A DNA stretch of 64,000 nt from Methylosinus trichosporium OB3b. GTDB taxonomy: Bacteria; Pseudomonadota; Alphaproteobacteria; Rhizobiales; Beijerinckiaceae. Both the position numbers and the translations under genes were made by a program. The stretch covers positions 3,496,001-3,560,000 of the forward strand of contig NZ_CP023737.1 of the NCBI RefSeq assembly GCF_002752655.1. The letters are read 5' to 3'. The notes under the pieces were generated by a model. That model was given only the letters and a program-made list of their open reading frames with translations. It ran no database searches and was not told where the DNA came from. Below, piece after piece: positions 57,038 to 64,000 of the stretch (its first letter is position 1; every line of letters begins with the position of its first letter).

Positions 57038-57768
57038 CGATCGGCGCCGAACCGCGGCCAGGCCAGAGCCGCCGTAAGCCGCGCCACGAGCATCGCGACG
57101 AACTCCTCCTCGCGCTCGCGCAGGAAGAAATGTCCGCCGTCCATCAGCTCACAGCTGAACGGCCCCTTTGTCTCCTCGCTCCAGGCGCGCAGCGCTTCCT
57201 CCCCGACATCGTCCGCGCGTCCGCCGAAGACGAGGACGGGAAAATCGAAAGGCTCTTCCTTGGCGGCATGGCGGAAATCGTCGACGACCGTGAAATCTGC
57301 GGCGGCGGCGTCGAGCGCCATGCGCGACAGCTCGGGGTCGGCGAACACTTCTTCGGGGGTGCCGCCGAGCCGGCGCAGCGTCGCGATCACGTCTTCGTCC
57401 GAGCGCAGCGCGGCGAAGCGCGCGTCCTTGCGTCGGGAGGGCGCTGCGGCGGCGGCGAGCGCCAGCGCTCTTGGCGGCGGAGCGCCCCGGCGCCGTAGCT
57501 CGCGCGCGCAGCCGAAGGCGAGCAGCGCTCCGAGACTATGGCCGAACAGCGCGTAATTCGGCGCGAGCCCGGCGGCGATCTCGCCCGTGAGCAGCCGCGC
57601 CGTCTCCTCGAATCCGCGCAAATGCGGCTCGCGCAGGCGCACGCCGCGGCCGGGCCGCTCGACCGGCTCTATGCGCAGCCAGGACGGGACGAGCCGACGC
57701 CAGCGATAGAAGGGCGCCGCGCTCGAGCCCGCACAGGCGAAGCAATAAAGGGTGAGACGATCCGTCAT
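57034..57768 (-). CDS. Type II thioesterase (GrsT/SrfAD-like)
   Basis: 244 residues of the alpha/beta-hydrolase thioesterase family that clears misprimed carrier proteins in non-ribosomal peptide or polyketide systems. LYCFACAGSSAAPFYRWRRLVP (family N-terminus), FGHSLGALLAFGCARELRRRG (nucleophile Ser in GHSLG), PVLVFGGRADD (Asp) and MDGGHFFLREREEEF (His) are all present. No NRPS, PKS or carrier protein lies in this window. Followed by the overlapping membrane protein gene. Confidence 0.85.
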   Translation of the reverse strand: MTDRLTLYCFACAGSSAAPFYRWRRLVPSWLRIEPVERPGRGVRLREPHLRGFEETARLLTGEIAAGLAPNYALFGHSLGALLAFGCARELRRRGAPPPRALALAAAAAPSRRKDARFAALRSDEDVIATLRRLGGTPEEVFADPELSRMALDAAAADFTVVDDFRHAAKEEPFDFPVLVFGGRADDVGEEALRAWSEETKGPFSCELMDGGHFFLREREEEFVAMLVARLTAALAWPRFGADR

Positions 57769-57861
57769 GAATTACCGAATTCTCTTTCAAAAACCGATAC
57801 GGAGCGAAAGCCGCAGGGTCAGGGTTTTATCTTCACCCGATTCCCCAAGGCGAAAGCCGCG

Positions 57862-58962
57862 TCACGTGTCGCGCAGCGTTTCCAGCAGCCAGTCCAGCGC
57901 CTCGGGAAAGATCAGCTCCTGCGAGGCGGCGATCTCCTGCGCGCTCCACCATTTCCAGCCGAGCACGTCGCGCCGCTCGATCTCGGTGAAATTGCGCGTG
58001 TCGAGCGTGAAGCCGTCGCCGACCCGCACCGCATAGAAGCGCTCGCTCGCGAGCAGCCAGTCCTCGCCGAGCTGCATGGGAAATTCGCGGGCGGCGACCA
58101 CCGGCCCGAGCTCGACGCCCTCGAGCCCCGTCTCCTCGAACAGTTCACGCCGCGCGGCGCGGTCGAAGGTCTCGCCCGGCTCCAGCGCGCCGCCCACCGC
58201 GCCCCAGAAATGCGCATGGCCGCGCTGGATCAGATGCGGCGCGAGTCGCGACGAATAGCGCAGCAGCAGCGCTTCGCCGGCGGAGTTGAGCAGCAGCACG
58301 CGCGCCGCCTCGCGTCGGCGCAGCTTGCCCGCATAGGGAAGCGTCAGGGGAGGGCGGCCGCGCTCCACGGCCCAATGCGTCAGCCGCCAGACGCCGTTCT
58401 CCTGCGTGAACCAGCAGGGCGCGGCGTTCAGCACCGGCGCTTCGCGCTTCACCGAGAGGCCGACGCCGGCGGCGATGCGATAAGCGATGTCCAGCACGCC
58501 GGCATGGGCGATCACCAGCACTGATCCGCCGGCATGGCGCTCGGCGATCGCGTCGAGCTCGGCGCGCACGCGCGTGGCGAATTGCACATGGCTCTCGCCG
58601 CCGCCGAGAATGGTGAAATGCGGCCGCCGCCGCCGATGCATCGCATATTGGCGCGGATAGAGCCGCTCGACCTCGTCGGAGACGAGGCCCTGCCATTCGC
58701 CGTCATGCTTCTCGCGCAGCGCGGCGCTGGTGGTGATCGGCAGGCCGAGCCGCGTCGCGATCGGCGTCGCCGTCTGCAGCGCGCGCTTCAGATCGCTGCT
58801 GTAGACGTGGTCGAAGCGTTCGTCCGCGAGCTCTTGCGCCAAAGCCTCCGCCTGGGCGAGGCCTTTGACGTTGAGTGGGATGTTCAGCTGTCCCTGGACG
58901 CGCCGCTCGAGATTCCAATTGGTCTCGCCGTGGCGCGCCAGGCAAATGCGCGTCAGCGCCAT
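57862..58962 (-). CDS. Histidine phosphatase-Nudix hydrolase fusion
   Basis: 366 residues. Domain 1 (1-200) is a phosphoglycerate-mutase-like histidine phosphatase: ICLARHGETNWNLERRVQG (RHG with catalytic His), VYSSDLKRALQTA, REKHDGEWQG and VIAHAGVLDIAY (second His). Domain 2 (215-366) is Nudix with a canonical box, GALEPGETFDRAARRELFEETG. The combination could hydrolyse a nucleotide derivative and then remove a phosphate. Substrate unknown. Starts at the single sensible ATG; monocistronic. Confidence 0.85.
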   Translation of the reverse strand: MALTRICLARHGETNWNLERRVQGQLNIPLNVKGLAQAEALAQELADERFDHVYSSDLKRALQTATPIATRLGLPITTSAALREKHDGEWQGLVSDEVERLYPRQYAMHRRRRPHFTILGGGESHVQFATRVRAELDAIAERHAGGSVLVIAHAGVLDIAYRIAAGVGLSVKREAPVLNAAPCWFTQENGVWRLTHWAVERGRPPLTLPYAGKLRRREAARVLLLNSAGEALLLRYSSRLAPHLIQRGHAHFWGAVGGALEPGETFDRAARRELFEETGLEGVELGPVVAAREFPMQLGEDWLLASERFYAVRVGDGFTLDTRNFTEIERRDVLGWKWWSAQEIAASQELIFPEALDWLLETLRDT

Positions 58963-59046
58963 GAAATCGCTCCGGGGGGACGCCCTCCGTCTAACGACCT
59001 AGGGGCCGATAGTCCAGCGCGGAAAGGAGAGCGCGCCCAGCGAAGT

Positions 59047-59889
59047 TCAGCTGGTGAAGCCGCTTCCGCCCTCGTTCAAGGCGTCCCAGGAGAAGGGCGT
59101 CCAGCCCTCCGCCTGCATCTCGATGGCGAAGGCGACGCCGCGCGCGATCAGCCGATTGCGCGGCGTCATGCCGGCGACCTGCGCGGCGGTGGAGGCGGCG
59201 ATGTCGGCGAGCGGCGTGCCGGCGGCGACGGCGCGCCCATGCTTGATGATGCCGCGGATGCGCCCGGCGTATGGCGCGAGCGCCGGCGTTCCGTCGATCA
59301 TGCCGAAGGCCTCGCCGGCCTCGACGACATTGCCGATGTCCTTGATCATCGAAAAAATCCCCGAGACCGGCGCGCGCGCCGGCTCGCTCTCGCCCGGCTC
59401 GGGCTCTGCGGCGGGGCCTGGACCCTCGCCCGGCCTGCGGATCGCGCCCGGGTCCTTGCCATGGGCGTCGACCACGAGGTCGCAGCTCTCGCCGGCGACG
59501 GAGCCGGGCGAGACGCCGATAGTGAGGCCGGCGAGATTGCGCACGCCGAAAGGCTCCCGGCGCGGCGCCATTTCGGCGTCGACGACGACCTCCCAGGGCC
59601 AGCGCTCGAGAATCTGCTGCAGCGGATGCGTCAGCACCGGAACGAACATGCGGCTGCGCAGGCCCAGCATGAATTCGGCGACGAGGTCGGCGCGGCGCGC
59701 CTCGACCCCCTCGAGCACGCTCGAGCCGTCGAACCAGGCGTCTGAGAAGGTCATCTTGCGACGCAGATCCGGCGGCGGCGCGGCCTGGTGAAGGGCGACA
59801 ATATGATCGGCGAGGAATAGTTCGCGCGCGATCGCCGAGGCGGTTTCTCCGATCCCCAGGATCAGCACGCAGGAATGTCGGTCGGACAT
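59047..59889 (-). CDS. YqeB/EF2563-like molybdenum-hydroxylase maturation protein, paralogue 1
   Basis: 280 residues from ATG 59889 (MSDRHSCVLILGIGETAS). Features shared with EF2563/YqeB proteins and with the paralogue at 61652: the N-terminal Rossmann-like GxGExAxAIARELFLADHIVALHQ, PPDLRRKMTFSDAWFDG, WEVVVDAEMAPRR, LAGLTIGVSPGSVAGESCDLVVDA, and a C-terminal barrel with YAGRIRGIIKHGRAVAAGTPLADI. The family is linked to selenium- or molybdenum-dependent hydroxylases and XdhC-like maturation; the biochemical step is not known. A Pro/Glu-rich insert (about residues 170-200) is peculiar to this copy. A longer open frame to 60042 is not conserved. Confidence 0.72.
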   Translation of the reverse strand: MSDRHSCVLILGIGETASAIARELFLADHIVALHQAAPPPDLRRKMTFSDAWFDGSSVLEGVEARRADLVAEFMLGLRSRMFVPVLTHPLQQILERWPWEVVVDAEMAPRREPFGVRNLAGLTIGVSPGSVAGESCDLVVDAHGKDPGAIRRPGEGPGPAAEPEPGESEPARAPVSGIFSMIKDIGNVVEAGEAFGMIDGTPALAPYAGRIRGIIKHGRAVAAGTPLADIAASTAAQVAGMTPRNRLIARGVAFAIEMQAEGWTPFSWDALNEGGSGFTS

Positions 59890-60038
59890 GGCTCGAACCG
59901 TCGTCTGTTGCAGTCGCGTGACGACAAGCAAGATTCCGGCCTCGAGCAGCCGTTCCTTCGCGTGCGACGTATGACAGTCGCATATTATGGCGCCAGTGAC
60001 CTTTTGCCGCAGAAATAGAACGCTTCTCTGGAAGGCTT

Positions 60039-60060
60039 GCAATATACCAATTTATACGGC
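60039..60060. promoter_or_regulatory. Mo-box-like inverted repeat, weak
   Basis: GCAATATACC followed by AATTTATACGGC has the symmetrical pattern GCnnTATA-N6-TATAnnGC between divergent genes of the molybdenum cluster. It resembles ModE operators built on TATA half-sites. TTATATAA follows at 60063-60070. The whole 60030-60075 stretch is AT-rich and probably holds both promoters. Confidence 0.3.
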
Positions 60061-60118
60061 TCTTATATAAAGGCGCGTTCGGAGCCGTCATGCCGGAGCA
60101 ACCGGCGGCAAAGCGCCG

Positions 60119-60490
60119 ATGAAGTGGGAGAGCGCCGCTGTGGCGGCGAAGATGGAGGTTGATGTGCAAGCGAATGTTTCTTCGACGGAAACGACCGAGG
60201 TCGGCAATGTGGCTCCCGTCGGCGTCGCGGCGCCCGTGTCCGAGGCTCCGGGTCCCCAGGCCGGCGTCGCTTCCGAGGTCGCCGACGGCTTCATCATTCA
60301 CGTGCGTTTCCGCACCGACGCCACCATTTGGATGATCGACGAGTGCCCCTCCCACTTCACCCCGCAGGAATGGTACAATTTCCTCTGCAAGCGCATTCCC
60401 GATCGCTATTCGCCGCGCATGGGCGGCCGCGGCGACTTCCGCGTCAGCCGCGCGCAGCTCGAGGCGCTGAAGATCCGCAATCCGAGCTGA
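60119..60490 (+). CDS. Conserved-looking 123-residue protein of unknown function
   Basis: The N-terminal half (1-55) is Ala/Val/Glu-rich and disordered. The C-terminal half (58-120) looks folded: GFIIHVRFRTDATIWMIDEC, HFTPQEWYNFLCKRIPDRYS and GGRGDFRVSRAQLEALKI. Two cysteines. Start uncertain: ATG 60119 has no clear ribosome binding site, whereas a GTG near 60163 is preceded by GGAGG. It sits between the first YqeB-like gene and the TOBE gene, so it may belong to the molybdenum cluster. Family not recognised. Confidence 0.5.
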   Translation: MKWESAAVAAKMEVDVQANVSSTETTEVGNVAPVGVAAPVSEAPGPQAGVASEVADGFIIHVRFRTDATIWMIDECPSHFTPQEWYNFLCKRIPDRYSPRMGGRGDFRVSRAQLEALKIRNPS

Positions 60491-60573
60491 TCGGACGATT
60501 TGCGAGATCCCGGACGCCGCGCCACGGCGTCCGGACGCCGTCGATCGGCGTGATTCAATCGATTTGACAGTGT

Positions 60574-60644
60574 GAAAGAGCGAGCCTGAAGGTTCGCGGT
60601 CCAAGCCCTGCCCCTGGACCGCGAGCCTTCAGGCTCGCTCTTTC
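60574..60644. repeat. Long inverted repeat of the GGACCGCGAGCCTTCAGG family
   Basis: Arms 60574-60602 and 60616-60644 pair over 29 bases with one mismatch and a 13-base loop. The right arm repeats the core at 12251-12273 and 32083-32105. It lies after the 123-residue gene and before the TOBE gene and can act as a terminator. Confidence 0.75.
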
Positions 60645-60727
60645 CCGTCGAATCGGCTCTGATGCGAGGCGATCCGAGCCGTTCTGCACGAAAATGTGAG
60701 TGGCGCATTTCTCGCTTTGTCCGCGGC

Positions 60728-61216
60728 ATGCTGGACCAGAGATCGCCTCTTCTCGCCCGAACCCATCGTTTCGTGACGGTTTTTCCGGCGCGCCTGCTGC
60801 GGCACGACGATGTGCTGGGGCTGTCGACGCTGCTGTTTGCGGGCGGCGAGCTGCGCGTGCCGCTGGTGGACGCCGCGGTCGACACGGTGGTGGAAGCGGA
60901 GATCGACGCCAGCGACGTCTCGATCGCTTTGTCGCGGCCGATGGATGTGACCATCCTCAACCGTCTGCCCGGCGAGATCGTCTCGCTTCAGCTCCTCGCG
61001 CCGCCTTTCGTCGTCGCCACTTTGTCGCTCGGCGGGGCGGAGCTGCAGGCGATCATCACGCGCGAATCGGTCGAGCGCCTCGCGTTGATCGAGGGGCTGC
61101 GCGCTTGGGCGATGATCAAGGCCGTGGCGATCAGCGGCCGGACGCTCGATCCTGATTCGGCTCCTTATCCGCGTCGCTGGCCGTCTTCTGAAAGGACCAG
61201 TTCAGGGAGGCGATGA
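60728..61216 (+). CDS. Free-standing ModC C-terminal-like TOBE protein
   Basis: About 162 residues. The sequence LLFAGGELRVP...VEAEIDASDVSIALSRPMDVTILNRLPGEI matches the region after the ATPase in ModC. ATLSLGGAELQAIITRESVERLALIEGLRAWAMIKAVAISG is the TOBE/Mop fold that binds molybdate. No ATPase domain precedes it. It could be a molybdate sensor or buffer, or a modC remnant. Its last about 28 codons overlap, on the other strand, the 3' end of the ModE-like gene (61131-61216). Confidence 0.62.
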   Translation: MLDQRSPLLARTHRFVTVFPARLLRHDDVLGLSTLLFAGGELRVPLVDAAVDTVVEAEIDASDVSIALSRPMDVTILNRLPGEIVSLQLLAPPFVVATLSLGGAELQAIITRESVERLALIEGLRAWAMIKAVAISGRTLDPDSAPYPRRWPSSERTSSGRR

Positions 61217-61571
61217 CCTCGTCCAGCGTGCGCTTGGCCGAATGCGCCGCATGGCGCTCGATCGAGCGATAAATGCTCGCCAGCCGCTCGCCGAAGGGCG
61301 TGATCTCTGCGCCGCCCTCGCGGCGGCCGGGAAAAGTGGCGACGACCGGGCTCTCGAAGGTGCGGTTGAGCGCGTCGACCGACAGCCAGCATTTGCGATA
61401 GGAGAGGCCGAGCGCGCGGCTCGCCCCGATAATCGAGCGCTCCTTGCGCACCGCGTCGATCAGCTCGAGGTCCTGCGGCCCTAGCGAACCGCCATTGGGC
61501 AGCCGCAGCACCACTCCGACCTGCAAGGCCGACATCTGCGAGGGCTCATGCTCCGCCCGCGTCATCCGCAT
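61131..61571 (-). CDS. ModE-like DNA-binding regulator (HTH domain only)
   Basis: About 146 residues. The N-terminal winged helix-turn-helix of ModE: LGPQDLELIDAVRKERSIIGASRALGLSYRKCWLSVDALNRTFESPVVATFPGRREGGAEITPFGERLASIYRSIE. E. coli ModE then has two TOBE domains; here they are missing and only a short polar tail follows. ATGs at 61571 and 61565 are both served by GGAG. It lies 80 bases downstream of the second YqeB-like gene on the same strand and converges with the free TOBE gene, so the two may form a split Mo sensor. Confidence 0.8.
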   Translation of the reverse strand: MRMTRAEHEPSQMSALQVGVVLRLPNGGSLGPQDLELIDAVRKERSIIGASRALGLSYRKCWLSVDALNRTFESPVVATFPGRREGGAEITPFGERLASIYRSIERHAAHSAKRTLDEVIASLNWSFQKTASDADKEPNQDRASGR

Positions 61572-61651
61572 CTCCCGCTCCGCGACCAGCAATATAGCGC
61601 TCAACATAGCAGAAATGCGACGGCCCTGTCACATTTGCGACAACGCCATAT

Positions 61652-62524
61652 TCACTGCGCCACGAAAGATCCGGGCGACAGGGCGGCGGCGCGCTCGGCC
61701 AGCTTCACGCGTATGGCGCGGGAGACGGCGCTGGCGACCAGCGCCGAGCGCTCGTCGATGCCGGTCCAGCGCGCCGTGCGGCCACGCGGATCGATCTCCA
61801 GAACTTTCACGCCGCAGGGGATTTGGGCGCCGTCGCGGACGACTCCGCGCAGCACGCCGTCGAGCGGCGCGGTGATCGGCTCGCCGCCGAGATGGCCGAC
61901 GACGAAGTCCTTGAACACGCGCTGGCCGATGTCGATCGCCGTGTGCCACAGGCCCGGACGGGCGGAATAGACGAAACGCTCCTCGCCGACGCCGCCGAGC
62001 ACCAGCGGAACATGATCCGCCGCCTCTGTCTCGCCGCTATGGACGATGCGCCCGGCTTCGGAGGGCTTGGTCTCGATGGCGATGTCGCAATTGCGCCCGA
62101 CGGCGAAATTCGGGCCGAGGCCGACGGCGAGCCCGGCGAGATGGCGCAGATCGGGCGTGGCGCGATATTTCTGCATCCGCGCATCGACCAGCGCGTCGGG
62201 CGCACGCAGCGCGACGAGATCGTGGAATTGCAGCGGCGTGACCGCGATATGGGCCGAATAGTCGAGAATGGCGAGCAGCTCCAACGCCGTCTCGGCGCGT
62301 TCGCTGGTCACTCCGTCGAGCGTGATCCTCTCGCCATAGAGAGTGTCATGGAAGGCCATCTGCCGCCGGATGACCGGAGGGAAGGAATCATGGCTCAGCA
62401 CGACGGCCCAGCCGATGCGATGCATATGGACGGCGACCGCCGAAGCGATCTCATTCGTCCCCAAAATGACGACCAGCGGACGCTTGCGTCGCGGCTGGGC
62501 GTCCGGGTCTTCCGGCGCGCGCAT
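61652..62524 (-). CDS. YqeB/EF2563-family molybdenum-hydroxylase maturation protein, paralogue 2
   Basis: 290 residues. Family features are clear: LVVILGTNEIASAVAVHMHRIGWAVVLSHDSFPPVIRRQMAFHDTLYGE, DALVDARMQKYRATPDLRHLAGLAVGLGPNFAVGRNCDIAIET, the GRIVHSGE segment, and PITAPLDGVLRGVVRDGAQIPCGVKVLEIDPRG near the C-terminus. A perfect AGGAGGAATTC precedes the ATG at 62524, so the longer frame to 62698 is rejected. Homologues are found with selenium-dependent or XdhC-type molybdenum hydroxylases. Likely operon with the ModE-like gene. Confidence 0.85.
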   Translation of the reverse strand: MRAPEDPDAQPRRKRPLVVILGTNEIASAVAVHMHRIGWAVVLSHDSFPPVIRRQMAFHDTLYGERITLDGVTSERAETALELLAILDYSAHIAVTPLQFHDLVALRAPDALVDARMQKYRATPDLRHLAGLAVGLGPNFAVGRNCDIAIETKPSEAGRIVHSGETEAADHVPLVLGGVGEERFVYSARPGLWHTAIDIGQRVFKDFVVGHLGGEPITAPLDGVLRGVVRDGAQIPCGVKVLEIDPRGRTARWTGIDERSALVASAVSRAIRVKLAERAAALSPGSFVAQ

Positions 62525-62642
62525 GAATTCCTCCTGATCCGCAAAGAAGGAAAGCAAGCCCTGCGCCAGCGCGAAAATCGGAAAACACCCTTCGAAAACA
62601 GGGGTCTGACCAAAGCGTGCGGCGCCGCGCCGGCAGGCGCCA

Positions 62643-62664
62643 GCTATATTGTCGCGGATATAAC
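62643..62664 (-). promoter_or_regulatory. Mo-box-like operator upstream of the YqeB/ModE operon
   Basis: GCTATATTGTC followed by GCGGATATAAC has half-sites GCTATAT and ATATAAC in inverted arrangement with eight bases between, six of seven positions symmetrical. This is close to ModE-type Mo boxes (GTTATAT...ATATAAC). It lies 119 bases before the start of YqeB paralogue 2 and after the flavin monooxygenase stop. Confidence 0.45.
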
Positions 62665-62698
62665 ACGAGCAAAGCGCGAAACGCGACAATCCGTCCAT

Positions 62699-63670
62699 TC
62701 AGTCCACAGGAAGGCGCAGACGGATCTCGTCGACGAAGGCGGCGAGGCAGCGCTTCACCGTGTCGAATTGCGCCGAGGTCGGAATGACGGCGATTCCATG
62801 CACGCCGAGCTCCTCGTTCAGCCGGTTCACATGCGCCGCGACCTCCTTATAGTCGCCGACGAGCGACATCGACAGCAGCGCCTGCGGGTCGAGCTCGCCG
62901 CTCCCGGCGCGGTCGCGCCGCTTCATCTGCTCGCAGAACGCCTCGAGATAGGGCGTGGCGATCGAGATCGCCTCGTCGCGGCCGGAGGTCGCGAAGCCGA
63001 AGCGCGCCAGCACCAGGCGCGGATCGCCCTCCGGCGCCTCCTCGCGATAGATCGCCAGCATCTGGCGCAGCCGCTCCTCGGTGCAGGTGGCCGAGGCCAT
63101 GAGGCCATAGCCCTTGCGCGCGGCGAGCCGAATCGTGCTGTCGGTGGTGGTGGCGATCCAGGTGGGGATCGGCTGCTCCGGCCGCGGCGCGAGAGTCAAT
63201 TTGTCGACGTCGAAGAACTTGCCCTTATGCGTGACGTCCGTTTCCTTCAGCAGGCGCTGCACCAGCTCCAGCGCCTCGAGCCCGCGCTCGGCGAGGTCGG
63301 CCGGCTCGACGCCGAAACGCTTGGCGTCGTCCCCGAAGGCGGCGCCGCTGGCGACGCCGAAATTGAAGCGGCCCTTGGTGAGCAGATCGATGCTGGCGAC
63401 ATCCTCGGCGAGCTGGATCGGATCGCGCAGCGCCGGCAGATAAGCGGCGGAGCCGACGCGCGCGCGCATGGTGACGCCGGCGGCGTAGCCGAGCATCACC
63501 GAAGTGGCGCCGCTCGGCCAGCGATCGTCGAAATGCTGCTCGCCGACCCAGATGTCGTCGAAGCGCATGCGCTCGGCCTCGCGCACCAGAATGAGCTGGC
63601 GCGTCAAGGCGCGGCCGTCCTCGAGGGTGGGATTGTCGAACAGGCACAGATAGCCAAATCTCGGATTCAT
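62699..63670 (-). CDS. LLM-class flavin-dependent oxidoreductase, second copy
   Basis: 323 residues. Luciferase-like TIM barrel: AERMRFDDIWVGEQHFDDRWPSG (the EQHF equivalent of EHHF), RARVGSAAYLPALRDPIQLAEDVASIDLLTKGRFNFGVASG (FMN site) and IPTWIATTTDSTIRLAARKGYGLM. It resembles the protein at 21223-22227 in layout but is clearly diverged. The ATG at 63670 follows GGAG; the longer frame is Pro/Arg-rich. Same strand and upstream of the YqeB/ModE pair, so it may be part of the Mo-linked transcription unit. Substrate unknown. Confidence 0.85.
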   Translation of the reverse strand: MNPRFGYLCLFDNPTLEDGRALTRQLILVREAERMRFDDIWVGEQHFDDRWPSGATSVMLGYAAGVTMRARVGSAAYLPALRDPIQLAEDVASIDLLTKGRFNFGVASGAAFGDDAKRFGVEPADLAERGLEALELVQRLLKETDVTHKGKFFDVDKLTLAPRPEQPIPTWIATTTDSTIRLAARKGYGLMASATCTEERLRQMLAIYREEAPEGDPRLVLARFGFATSGRDEAISIATPYLEAFCEQMKRRDRAGSGELDPQALLSMSLVGDYKEVAAHVNRLNEELGVHGIAVIPTSAQFDTVKRCLAAFVDEIRLRLPVD

Positions 63671-64000
63671 CACACAGCTCCAACGGGTCCCGGCAATCGG
63701 GAGGTGCAACAACCGAGCCGGAGGGGGCGGGGCGGGCCCTTTGCCGCCCCGTCCAGAGAAACTCTCGTTGTTTCCATTATTTGCATATTCGGCGCGGAGC
63801 GCGGTCCGTCGCAAATCCGACACGTCCGCGCGCGTCGCGGCGAAGGCGCCGCCGAAGATGTGCGCTTTCGACAGGCAAATTCGCGTATGCGGAGGCCGCC
63901 TTGACTTCCGCCGCTCGGGCGCTTAGCAACCCAGCGTCCGGTCGAGGCGAGAGCTTCCGCCGGCGCGCACCCGTGGCCGTCCTCGTGATCTTCGTCCGAG
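63671..64000. other. Upstream region of the flavin monooxygenase; possible partial gene at the edge
   Basis: AT-richer bases at about 63755-63800 probably hold the monooxygenase promoter. From TTG 63901 an open plus-strand frame reads LTSAARALSNPASG and then RRRAPVAVLVIFVR to the end, the look of a membrane-protein N-terminus, but too short to call. Nothing else seen. Confidence 0.3.

Noticed and set aside
61589..61610. Third Mo-box-like site before the ModE-like gene
   Set aside because: AATATAGC and AACATAGC occur as direct, not inverted, repeats, and overlap a possible longer coding start. Not convincing.

Overview
The window is very GC-rich chromosomal DNA with dense coding, short intergenic gaps and many four-base ATGA overlaps. 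Gene content and repeats point to an alphaproteobacterium of the Hyphomicrobiales/Rhizobiales type. The pointers are an sdhE gene abutting an mfd-like start, a class-I intracellular PHB depolymerase, Omp25/31-like porins, and interspersed palindromes that read as MAGLVPAIHA- and LDCFASLAMT-like peptides. A methanotroph or methylotroph relative (Methylosinus/Methylocystis) is my guess from general resemblance; no diagnostic methane- or methanol-oxidation gene is present. No rRNA, tRNA, CRISPR array, complete IS element or prophage was found.

Layout. 1-1.4 kb: mfd start (partial), sdhE, then an AT-rich patch and a small secreted protein. 1.4-10.3 kb: PHB depolymerase, YbhB/PEBP protein, DHA2 multidrug MFS, epoxide-hydrolase-like enzyme, LysR regulator with an Fsr-type exporter, an outer-membrane barrel and a Yip1-type membrane protein. 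10.6-14.2 kb: glycosyltransferase and two GDP-mannose-derived deoxysugar genes (gmd and a reductase). 14.4-21 kb: frameshifted Ntn-hydrolase, mutS, cupin, OFA-family MFS. 21-28 kb: flavin monooxygenase, SGNH hydrolase, MarR/MFS divergent pair, uvrB. 28-33.5 kb: ELWxxDGT-repeat protein, trxA, modBC without modA, purB. 33.5-39.2 kb: two-component system divergent from a DUF2946-like protein, a TonB-dependent receptor and an orphan lasso-type B2 transglutaminase-like protein. 39.4-48.6 kb: secreted protein, fabI, ECF sigma/anti-sigma pair, an acyltransferase-3/GH16 fusion flanked by inverted repeats, DUF2147, DUF1772, and a divergent GSCFA/WcbI pair. 48.8-56.6 kb: PhoPQ-like two-component system divergent from a three-gene heavy-metal RND efflux operon. 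56.6-59 kb: small membrane protein, type II thioesterase, histidine phosphatase-Nudix fusion. 59-63.7 kb: a molybdenum-linked cluster with two YqeB/EF2563-type maturation proteins, a ModE-like DNA-binding protein, a free-standing ModC-type TOBE protein, an unknown 123-residue protein and a flavin monooxygenase.

How they fit. Surface polysaccharide functions recur (gmd/rmd/glycosyltransferase, SGNH, GSCFA, WcbI, acyltransferase-GH16). Metal handling recurs too: molybdate import and Mo-hydroxylase maturation, a putative copper or metallophore receptor locus, and a cation efflux operon with its own sensor. The least explained parts are the molybdenum cluster, the TonB/DUF2946/B2 locus and the acyltransferase-GH16 fusion. 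Two genes, a choloylglycine-hydrolase-like gene and wcbI, carry apparent single-base frameshifts. At least five families of intergenic palindromic repeats are scattered through the window.
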